A stretch of DNA of 7,987 nucleotides from Hydrogenophaga sp. Lineage in GTDB: Bacteria > Pseudomonadota > Gammaproteobacteria > Burkholderiales > Burkholderiaceae_C. The notes beneath the pieces were generated by a model. That model did not search any database. It was not told the DNA's origin and saw only the letters and a list, made by a program, of their open reading frames with translations. The stretch covers positions 1-7,987 of the forward strand of contig JAGXRS010000300.1 of the NCBI GenBank assembly GCA_018335615.1, read 5' to 3'. Position numbers and translations under genes: made by a program. Every line of letters begins with the position of its first letter. Position 1 is the first letter of the stretch. Shown one piece after another: positions 1 to 5,990 of the stretch.

Positions 1-1464
1 CTGTTCTACATGCCGGCCTCGGTGCCCGGCATGTCGGTGACCGAGGCCGCGCGCCTGCTGGCCACCACCAACCGCATCATCAAGACCTTTCCCGAGGTGG
101 AGTCCGTCTACGGCAAGGCCGGTCGCGCCGAATCGGCCACCGACCCGGCACCCATCGAGATGTTCGAGACGGTGATCAACCTCAAGCCACCCTCTGACTG
201 GCGCCCGGGTGTGACCATCGACTCACTGATCGCCGAGATGGACGCCGCCCTGCGGTTCCCGGGCCTGGCCAACTCGTGGACCATGCCCATCAAGGCCCGC
301 ATCGACATGCTCTCGACCGGTATCCGCACCCCCATCGGCGTGAAGGTCTTCGGCCGCAGCCTGGAAGACATCGAACGCGTCGCCCGGGAGGTGGAAACGG
401 CGGTCAAGGGCGTACCGGGCACCACCAGTGCCTACGCGGAACGCGTCACCGGCGGCCTGTACCTGGACATCGAGCCCCGGCGTGAGCAGCTCGCCCGCGT
501 CGGCCTGAGCACCGATGCCCTGCAGAAGGTGGTGGCCACGGCCCTGGGCGGCGAGCAGGTCACCACCATGGTGATGGGGCTGGAGCGCTACGGTGTCACC
601 GTTCGCTACCCGCGCGGCCTGCGCAGCGACCCGGAGCGCATCGCGCGCGACGTGTTTGTGCCCACGGCCGGCGGCATGGTGCCGCTGGGGCAGGTGGCCG
701 ATGTGCGCATCCGCCAGGGCGCGCCGGCCATCCGCACGGAAAACGCCATGCTGGTCGGCTACATCTACGTGGACACCCGCGAATCGGACCTGGGCGCCTT
801 CGTGCACCGTGCCCAGCAGGCGGTGGCCGAGCAGGTGGCATTCCCGCCGGGCACCTATGCCACGTGGAGCGGGCAGTACGAGTACATGGAGCGAGCCAAA
901 GAGAAGCTCGTCATCCTGATCCCGCTGACGCTGGTGCTGATCTTCGTGCTGCTCTACATGAACTTCCGCCGCCTCACCGAAACCCTGATCGTCATGAGTT
1001 CGGTGCCGTTCGCGCTGATCGGTGGCATCTGGCTCATGTGGTGGCTGGACTACAACATGAGCGTGGCGGTGGCGGTGGGCTTCATCGCGCTGGCCGGTGT
1101 GGCCGCCGAAACCGGCGTCATCATGCTGATCTACCTCGACCACGCCTGGCGCGACGCGCAGGCCCGCTGCGCCAGCGAGGGCCGCTCACCCGGTGCTGCC
1201 GATCTGTACGCGGCCGTGATGGCCGGCGCCGTCGAGCGGGTGCGTCCCAAGATGATGACCACCATCACCGTCATTGCGGGCCTGCTGCCCATCATGTGGA
1301 GCACGGGCACGGGTTCGGAAGTCATGCGCCGCATCGCCGCGCCCATGGTCGGCGGCATGGTGTCCTCCACCATCCTGACACTGCTGGTGATCCCGGCCAT
1401 CTACGCGGTGGTCAAGCAGTGGTCGCTTCGCTCCGAAGAGAAGCGCATGGGCGTGGGCTTTTGA
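1..1464 (+). CDS. CusA/CzcA-family heavy-metal RND efflux pump, C-terminal part (5' end outside window)
   Basis: Inner-membrane proton-driven RND pump of the HME group, which exports metal ions with a periplasmic adaptor and an outer-membrane channel. The reading frame is open from base 1 (LFY precedes the first Met at base 10), so this is a partial gene of 487 visible residues; the family is about 1,040 long. The text follows E. coli CusA closely: MPASVPGMS, RPG.T.D, RIDMLSTGI, then the porter domain to about residue 300, then five membrane segments (about 301-320, 327-347, 352-378, 418-434 and 450-468). Proton-relay residues matching CusA Glu939 and Lys984 are present (GVAAETG, Glu370, codon 1108-1110; RVRPKMM, Lys417, codon 1249-1251). 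Of the three methionines that bind Cu/Ag in CusA, Met573 is kept (Met103, codon 307-309); by my alignment Met623 and Met672 are replaced by Leu and Thr. The family is certain, the metal is not. Adaptor and channel genes are presumably upstream. Confidence 0.95.
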   Translation: MFYMPASVPGMSVTEAARLLATTNRIIKTFPEVESVYGKAGRAESATDPAPIEMFETVINLKPPSDWRPGVTIDSLIAEMDAALRFPGLANSWTMPIKARIDMLSTGIRTPIGVKVFGRSLEDIERVAREVETAVKGVPGTTSAYAERVTGGLYLDIEPRREQLARVGLSTDALQKVVATALGGEQVTTMVMGLERYGVTVRYPRGLRSDPERIARDVFVPTAGGMVPLGQVADVRIRQGAPAIRTENAMLVGYIYVDTRESDLGAFVHRAQQAVAEQVAFPPGTYATWSGQYEYMERAKEKLVILIPLTLVLIFVLLYMNFRRLTETLIVMSSVPFALIGGIWLMWWLDYNMSVAVAVGFIALAGVAAETGVIMLIYLDHAWRDAQARCASEGRSPGAADLYAAVMAGAVERVRPKMMTTITVIAGLLPIMWSTGTGSEVMRRIAAPMVGGMVSSTILTLLVIPAIYAVVKQWSLRSEEKRMGVGF

Positions 1465-1691
1465 GGCGATCAAGACACGACCGCCGGCCGATGTGCCACT
1501 TTGACAAGGTGTCGGTGAAACTGGCAGCTGCCCACGTCGATGATCCAGCACGAGATCCGCGCCGTGTAACGACGGCCAGCGGCTATCAGGCGGAAGCGAG
1601 GAATGACCGAAATCGCCATCCGGGAAGAACCGGCTTTTTCATCCAGGACCTCGTCGTCGCGTTGTCGTGATCGGAGCGCGTGGTGAACGAT

Positions 1692-1718
1692 GCCAGCCAA
1701 GACCACCGGCGGGCTGGC
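1692..1718. other. 7-bp inverted repeat, possible weak hairpin
   Basis: GCCAGCC at 1692-1698 pairs exactly with GGCTGGC at 1712-1718 across a 13-base loop. There is no following run of T on either strand, and it lies about 230 bases after the pump stop codon, so a terminator role is doubtful. It could equally be chance in GC-rich DNA. Confidence 0.25.
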
Positions 1719-1799
1719 CCGCGTTAGGGGTGCGATCGAATACACGACCCTGCCAGCCACCGACATGACGCAAGGCTGTGAAGTGGGGTTTTGCTGGCC

Positions 1800-1834
1800 A
1801 TTGGCCTAAGTTCGTCCATTCGGACGATGCCAAT
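1800..1834. promoter_or_regulatory. nested inverted repeat, candidate operator of the acyl-CoA operon
   Basis: The core is a perfect 6+6 inverted repeat, TCGTCC-ATTC-GGACGA, at 1812-1827. It is framed by a second perfect 6+6 pair, ATTGGC at 1800-1805 and GCCAAT at 1829-1834. The outer arms are offset from the core by six bases on the left and one on the right. The element lies 66 to 100 bases before the racemase start. A twofold site of this size fits a dimeric regulator such as a LuxR- or TetR-type protein. GGACGA, present on both strands, resembles the GGA(T/G)GA core of MalT boxes except for one base, and a MalT-type regulator is encoded at the far end of the operon. The repeat is directly visible; the operator role is inferred. 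Confidence 0.5.
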
Positions 1835-1855
1835 CAAAACCGCAGATTTCAGAAT
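1827..1855 (+). promoter_or_regulatory. weak sigma70-like promoter candidate for the acyl-CoA operon
   Basis: ATGCCA (1827-1832, 4 of 6 to TTGACA) and CAGAAT (1850-1855, 4 of 6 to TATAAT) are separated by 17 bases. Transcription would start near 1862. The centre of the upstream palindrome (1819.5) would then sit about 42 bases before the start, overlapping the -35 box, which is the classic position for LuxR-type activators. Both hexamers are poor matches, as expected of an activator-dependent promoter, but such matches are also common by chance. Confidence 0.3.
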
Positions 1856-1887
1856 CGCTGCAAGAGTGCACCTCTCGGTGGCTATTC

Positions 1888-1892
1888 AGGAG
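1888..1892 (+). promoter_or_regulatory. ribosome binding site AGGAG of the racemase gene
   Basis: AGGAG lies seven bases before ATG 1900, an ideal spacing. It is only one base before the in-frame GTG at 1894, so it decides the start in favour of ATG 1900. Confidence 0.75.
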
Positions 1893-1899
1893 TGTGGAG

Positions 1900-3003
1900 A
1901 TGGCGGGACCCCTTGCTGGGCTCAGAGTCGTTGAAATGGCGGGCATCGGACCGGGGCCTTTCTGTGCCATGGTGCTGGCCGATCTGGGTGCTGATGTCAT
2001 CCGGGTGGTGCGCCCGGGCGCCGCACTCGACCCTCACGATGTGCTCGCCCGAAGCCGCACCGTGTTGCCGCTTGACCTGCGTGACCCTGCATCGGTGCAG
2101 CACGTATTGGACTTGGTGACACAGGCCGACGCCCTGCTCGAAGGTTATCGGCCTGGCGTCATGGAGCGTCTGGGCCTGGGGCCGGACGTTTGCCTGGCGC
2201 GCCAGCCCAGGCTCGTGTACGGCCGCATGACCGGCTGGGGCCAGCAGGGGCCGCTGTCGCACGCGGCCGGCCACGATATCAATTACATCGCCATCAGCGG
2301 CGCGCTGCATGCCATCGGCCGTTCGGGCTCTGCACCCGTGCCGCCGCTGAATTACGTGGGCGACTTCGGCGGTGGCGCCATGCTGCTGGCCGTGGGCGTG
2401 CTCAGTGCCTTGCTGGAGGCGGGGCGCTCGGGCCGTGGACAGGTGGTGGACGCCGCCATGACCGACGGTGCCGCCCTCATGTCGGCCATGATGTACGGCA
2501 TGAAATCGGCCGGGCAGTGGAGCAGCCAGCGCGGCGAGAACCTGCTCGACGGTGGCGCTTTCTTCTACGACACCTACGCCTGCGCCGATGGCCGCTTTGT
2601 GGCCGTGGGCGCGATCGAGCCGCAGTTCTATGCGCTGCTGCGCGAACGCTGCGGCATCGCCGACGACCCCGCGTTCGACGCCCAGATGGATCGCGATGCC
2701 TGGCCGATGCTCAAGTTGCGCTTGTCCGAGGTGTTTCGCACGCGCACGCGCGACGAATGGTGCCAGCTGCTCGAAGGTTGCGATGCCTGCTTCGCGCCGG
2801 TGCTCGACTGGGATGAAGCGCCCGAGCACCCGCACAACCAGGCGCGCCAGACGTTTTGCACGCTCGACGGCGTGGTGCAGCCCGCGCCCGCGCCCCGTTT
2901 CACGCGCACGCCACCCGACGCCCCTTTGAGCAGCCGCACTGCCACACCCGACGAGGTGCTGGCGCGCTGGGCCACAGCCGCGTCGAAGGCCGCCACGGTC
3001 TGA
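1900..3003 (+). CDS. alpha-methylacyl-CoA racemase (CoA-transferase family III)
   Basis: Interconverts the (2R)- and (2S)-epimers of 2-methyl-branched acyl-CoA thioesters, so that the S-specific dehydrogenases of beta-oxidation can use them; cytoplasmic. The 367-residue product follows human AMACR almost throughout: GLRVVEMAGIGPGPFCAMVLAD near the N-terminus, then AGHDINY, DFGGG, LLDGGA.FY and GAIEPQFY. All three catalytic residues known from the mycobacterial racemase (His126, Asp156, Glu241) are present here as His125, Asp155 and Glu240, each shifted by one. This argues for racemase rather than CoA-transferase activity. ATG 1900 was chosen over GTG 1894 because of AGGAG seven bases upstream and the usual family N-terminus. 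It is the first gene of the operon, 33 bases before the dehydrogenase. A related family III CoA-transferase remains possible but is less likely. Confidence 0.93.
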   Translation: MAGPLAGLRVVEMAGIGPGPFCAMVLADLGADVIRVVRPGAALDPHDVLARSRTVLPLDLRDPASVQHVLDLVTQADALLEGYRPGVMERLGLGPDVCLARQPRLVYGRMTGWGQQGPLSHAAGHDINYIAISGALHAIGRSGSAPVPPLNYVGDFGGGAMLLAVGVLSALLEAGRSGRGQVVDAAMTDGAALMSAMMYGMKSAGQWSSQRGENLLDGGAFFYDTYACADGRFVAVGAIEPQFYALLRERCGIADDPAFDAQMDRDAWPMLKLRLSEVFRTRTRDEWCQLLEGCDACFAPVLDWDEAPEHPHNQARQTFCTLDGVVQPAPAPRFTRTPPDAPLSSRTATPDEVLARWATAASKAATV

Positions 3004-3036
3004 GCTTTCCCCAATCCTTTCACAGAGATAAGCCCC

Positions 3037-4184
3037 ATGGCCCTGACATTTCGCCGCTCCTGGAGCGACCCCGACCTGGACCAGTACCGCGATACCGTGG
3101 TGCGTTTCATCGAGGAACACATGTTGCCCGGCGACGAGGCCGCGCGCCACCGCGGCCATGTCGGCCACGAACTGTGGCGCCAGGCGGGCCAGACCGGCCT
3201 GCTGTGCACGGACATCCCCGAACAATGGGGCGGCGCCGGTGGCGACTTCCGCCACGAGGCGGTGTTCTACGAAGAAATGGCGCGGAGAAGCCTCACCGGC
3301 CTGAACGCGTCGGTGCACACCATCGTGGCGCACTACCTGCTCAACCACGGCACCGACGCACAGCGCCAGCGTTACCTGCCGCGTCTGGTGAGCGGCGAGT
3401 GCGTGGGCGCGATCGCCATGACCGAACCCGGCACCGGCTCTGACCTGCAAGGCATCCGCACCCGCGCCGAGCGTTCGGGCGCGGGCTACGTCATCAACGG
3501 CTCCAAGACCTTCATCTCCAACGGTTTCCTGGCGGGCCTGGTGCTGGTGGTCGCCAAGACCGACCCGACCCAGGGCGCGCGTGGCCTCTCCATGTTCATC
3601 GTGGACACCGCTGACTGCCCGGGTTACCGCGTGGGCCGCGTGCTCGACAAGATGGGCCTGAAGGCACAGGACACGTCCGAACTGTTTTTTGACGACGTGG
3701 CCGTGGGCCCCGAGCAGTTGCTGGGCGGGCGCGAAGGGCAGGGCTTCTTTCAACTCATGGCCGACCTGCCCTACGAGCGACTGATCATCGGTGTGACCGC
3801 GCTCGCCGCCATGGAAGGTGCCTACCAGGCCCGCTGGACTACGTGCGCGAGCGCAAGGCCTTCGGTCAGAGCGTGGCCGATTTCCAGAACACCCGCTTCA
3901 AGCTGGCCGAGATCGCCACCGAGATCACCGTGGGCCGCGCCTTCATCGACCGCTGCGTGGAAGACCTGGTGGCCGGCCGGCTCGACACCGCCACCGCCTC
4001 CATGGCCAAGCTCTGGGGTTCCGAAGCGCAGGGCCGGGTGGTGGACGCCTGCGTGCAGCTGTTCGGCGGCTACGGCTACATGAACGAATACCTGATTGCC
4101 CGCATGTACACCGACGCGCGCATCCAGCGCATCTACGGCGGCACCAGCGAGATCATGAAAGAGGTGATTGCGCGCGCGCTCTGA
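3037..4184 (+). pseudogene. LCAD-type acyl-CoA dehydrogenase, split by a one-base frameshift near 3832
   Basis: FAD enzyme introducing the alpha-beta double bond into acyl-CoA and passing electrons to ETF. Residues 1-265 (3037-3831) run in one frame; from CTG 3834 the protein continues in another as LDYVRERKAFGQ and onward to the stop at 4184. Restoring one base gives 382 residues, a full family length. Seen in the first part: EPGTGSDL (FAD/substrate region) and LPYER, whose Glu247 (codon 3775-3777) matches the catalytic base of LCAD and isovaleryl-CoA dehydrogenase in helix G. The end reads IYGGTSEIMKEVIAR, with Gly where MCAD has its Glu, as in LCAD. LCAD is known to use branched acyl-CoAs, fitting the racemase next door. 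Read literally, the frame ends at 4083 with about 83 nonsense residues and no C-terminal FAD-binding helices. This is either true inactivation or a sequence error; CAGGCC(G)CGCTGGAC is the simplest repair. The leader AGAGATAAG is a modest ribosome site. Confidence 0.88.
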
Positions 4185-4204
4185 GTTCAACCCACGGAGA
4201 CACC

Positions 4205-5002
4205 ATGTCAGAAGACAACATCCTGCAAATTGAGGAGGCTGGCGGCCTGGCGCGCGTCACGCTCAACCGCCCGCACCGGCTCAACGCGCTCAACCCCGCG
4301 CTGGCCACCGCGCTTCGCGGGTACTTCCAGGGCCTGCAGCGGCGGCTGGACGTGCGCGTGGTGATCCTTCAGGCCGCCGGCGCGCAGTTCTGCGCCGGGC
4401 TGGATCTGAAGGAACAGGAGCCCGGTGAGGACATCGGCCCCGAGGCCATGATGGCCGTGCAGCACAGCATCCGCGACATCATGATCGCCATGCGGCGCTG
4501 CCCGCAGCCGGTCATCGGTGTCATCCAGGGCGCGGCCAGCGGCGGCGGTTTCGCGCTGGCGCTGGCCTGCGATGTGCGCCTGGCCACGCCCGACGCGCGC
4601 ATGAACGCCAGCTTCATCCGCATTGGCCTCACCGGCTGCGACATGGGGGTGAGCTACTTCCTGCCGCGCATGGTGGGCAGTTCGGTGGCCGCCGAATACC
4701 TGCTCACCGGTCGTTTCATGAACGCTCAGCGTGCGCTGGCCCTGGGCCTGTTCAGCCAGGTGGCACCGCTGGCCGACCTGCAGGTCGAAGCCCGATCGCT
4801 GGCCGACGACATGCTGCGCAACACCCCGCTGGGCTTGCGCCTGACCAAGGAAGGCCTGGGCCATGCCATTGACGCCGGCTGCCTGGAGGCGGTGATCGCC
4901 ATGGAAGACCGCCAGCAGGTGCTGTGCAGCCAGAGCGGCGACTTCCGTGAGGGCATGGCCGCTTTCCTTGAAAAACGTGCACCGCAATACCGCCACACCT
5001 GA
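4205..5002 (+). CDS. enoyl-CoA hydratase/isomerase (crotonase) family protein lacking both canonical glutamates
   Basis: Crotonase-fold enzyme of 265 residues, the normal family length, acting on CoA thioesters in the cytoplasm. Family marks are VTLNRP..LNALN (18-30), FCAGLDLKE (62-70, first oxyanion-hole strand), GAASGGGFALALACD (109-123, second oxyanion-hole loop) and LTGRFMNAQRALALGL (167-182). The two catalytic glutamates of rat enoyl-CoA hydratase (Glu144, Glu164) are replaced by Ala117 and Phe137. An acidic residue, Asp146, lies in GCDMG, near where dienoyl-CoA isomerase ECH1 has its catalytic Asp204 (ADVG), given a one-residue insertion. Simple hydratase activity is therefore doubtful; isomerase, hydrolase or other crotonase chemistry is possible. 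ATG 4205 is preceded by GGAGA at 4196-4200. The gene sits 20 bases after the dehydrogenase and 24 before the SDR, so it is almost surely co-transcribed. The fold is certain, the reaction unknown. Confidence 0.9.
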   Translation: MSEDNILQIEEAGGLARVTLNRPHRLNALNPALATALRGYFQGLQRRLDVRVVILQAAGAQFCAGLDLKEQEPGEDIGPEAMMAVQHSIRDIMIAMRRCPQPVIGVIQGAASGGGFALALACDVRLATPDARMNASFIRIGLTGCDMGVSYFLPRMVGSSVAAEYLLTGRFMNAQRALALGLFSQVAPLADLQVEARSLADDMLRNTPLGLRLTKEGLGHAIDAGCLEAVIAMEDRQQVLCSQSGDFREGMAAFLEKRAPQYRHT

Positions 5003-5026
5003 ACCCCAACACAACGGAGACACACC

Positions 5027-5926
5027 ATGACGCTCGACGACCTGATCTACAAGCCCGGCCTGCTCAGGGGCGGCCGCATCCTGGTCACCGGTGGCGGCAC
5101 TGGCCTGGGCCGTGTCATGAGCGAAGCCCTGCTCATGCTCGGCGCCACGGTCTACATCTGCGGGCGCCGTGGCCCGGTGGTGGAGCAGACCGCCGAGGAG
5201 CTGATGGCCGCGCACGCCCAGCACGGTGGCCGCGTGGTGCCGCTGGTGTGCGACATCCGGGACGACGCGTCCATCACCGCCATGCTGGACGCCATCTGGG
5301 CCGACGGTGGCGCGCTCACCGGCCTGATCAACAACGCGGCCGGCAACTTCGTGAGCCGCACCGAAGACCTCTCGCCGCGTGGGTTCGATGCCATTGCCAA
5401 CACGGTGTTCCGCGGCAGCTTCTACACCACGCTGGAATGCGGCAAGCGCTGGCTGGCGGAGGGACGAAAGGCGTCCGTGGTTTCTATTCTCACCACCTGG
5501 GTCTGGAACGGTTCGCCCTACACCGTGCCGTCGGCCATGTCCAAAGCGGGTCTGCACGCCATGACGCAGTCGCTCGCGGTGGAGTGGGGCGGTCGCGGCA
5601 TCCGTTTCAACGCCATTGCGCCCGGCCTGTTTCCCACCGAAGGCATGAGTGCCCGACTCAACCCGCAAGGTGGTGAACACAAGGTGGAAGGTAACCCGAT
5701 GGGGCGCAACGGCCAGATGCCCGAGCTGGCCAACCTTGCGGTGTTTCTCATGGGACCGGGCGCCGAATACCTCACCGGCCAGACGATTGCCATCGACGGC
5801 GCCCAGTTCCAGGCCACGGGCGGCAACTTCGCCAACCTGTCCCGCATGACGGACGCCGACTGGCAGGCCGCACGCGCCAATATCCAGCGCACCAACGCGG
5901 CCGACAAGCAGCAGCGCGGTGTGTGA
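5027..5926 (+). CDS. DECR1-like short-chain dehydrogenase/reductase with altered catalytic residues
   Basis: NAD(P)H-dependent SDR of 299 residues, closest by eye to mitochondrial 2,4-dienoyl-CoA reductase (DECR1), which reduces 2,4-dienoyl-CoAs made from unsaturated chains. Visible marks are TGGGTGLG (21-28, dinucleotide loop), CGRR (45-48, whose arginines suit NADPH), INNAAGNF (101-108), PSAMSKAG (168-175), AVEWGGRGIRFNAIAPG (184-200) and the DECR-like tail ending near DADWQ. The active-site Ser and Lys of DECR1 (Ser210, Lys214) are kept as Ser169 and Lys173. By alignment its catalytic Asn148 is Arg129 (codon 5411-5413) and Tyr199 is Trp158 (codon 5498-5500). A nearby Tyr165 might substitute. 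Classical SDR catalysis through YxxxK is absent, as in DECR1 itself. ATG 5027 follows GGAGA at 5016-5020. Last gene of the operon; a hairpin follows. Fold certain, reaction uncertain. Confidence 0.9.
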   Translation: MTLDDLIYKPGLLRGGRILVTGGGTGLGRVMSEALLMLGATVYICGRRGPVVEQTAEELMAAHAQHGGRVVPLVCDIRDDASITAMLDAIWADGGALTGLINNAAGNFVSRTEDLSPRGFDAIANTVFRGSFYTTLECGKRWLAEGRKASVVSILTTWVWNGSPYTVPSAMSKAGLHAMTQSLAVEWGGRGIRFNAIAPGLFPTEGMSARLNPQGGEHKVEGNPMGRNGQMPELANLAVFLMGPGAEYLTGQTIAIDGAQFQATGGNFANLSRMTDADWQAARANIQRTNAADKQQRGV

Positions 5927-5952
5927 TCACGCCGTTGCTTCAGACGCCCAGC

Positions 5953-5990
5953 GTGGCGCGAACGGGAGGGTGTGCGTCCCGTCACGCCAC
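5953..5990. terminator. two-part hairpin between convergent genes, possible bidirectional terminator
   Basis: Outer arms GTGGCG (5953-5958) and CGCCAC (5985-5990) and inner arms ACGGGA (5962-5967) and TCCCGT (5977-5982) all pair exactly, giving 12 base pairs with a small CGA/CA internal loop and a 9-base apical loop. It begins 27 bases after the SDR stop and overlaps the stop and last two codons of the regulator on the other strand. No T-tract follows on either side, so it is not a textbook intrinsic terminator; it may stall or protect 3' ends, or act with Rho. Confidence 0.45.

Larger units (their letters stand above)
1465..1899. other. gene-free stretch between the RND pump and the acyl-CoA operon
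   Basis: These 435 bases hold no reading frame with recognisable protein similarity, on either strand, and no tRNA-like fold that I can see. Base composition and apparent codon use look less ordered than in the flanking genes. A 7-bp inverted repeat, GCCAGCC at 1692-1698 and GGCTGGC at 1712-1718 with a 13-base loop, lacks a T-tract. A 9-base direct repeat, TGCCAGCCA, occurs at 1691 and 1751. Short protein-like stretches in frame with one another around 1500-1600 could be the remains of a decayed gene or insertion element, but I cannot name a family. The last 100 bases look like the operon control region and are listed separately. Confidence 0.5.

Noticed and set aside
1620..1639. CCGG-GAAGAA-CCGG followed by CTTTTT, resembling a short terminator
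   Set aside because: The stem is only four base pairs, and it lies 156 bases past the pump stop; too weak to list.
1894..1899. GTG at 1894 as the racemase start
   Set aside because: AGGAG is only one base away from it, whereas ATG 1900 has the proper seven-base spacing.
1882..3753. Very long open frame on the minus strand (623 residues) opposite the racemase and dehydrogenase
   Set aside because: It is His/Ala/Gly-rich with no recognisable domain and lies antisense to two clearly homologous genes; long antisense frames are expected from GC-rich codon bias.
3843..4184. C-terminal dehydrogenase fragment as an independent gene starting at GTG 3843
   Set aside because: There is no ribosome site, and it begins mid-helix in a domain that does not stand alone; it is the other half of the frameshifted gene.
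3818..4204. In-frame upstream extension of the crotonase
   Set aside because: It overlaps the conserved C-terminal half of the dehydrogenase, and ATG 4205 has a good ribosome site and the normal family N-terminus.
4208..5680. Long minus-strand open frame (490 residues) opposite the crotonase and SDR genes
   Set aside because: Same composition artefact; it spans two real genes and their spacer, with no family motif.
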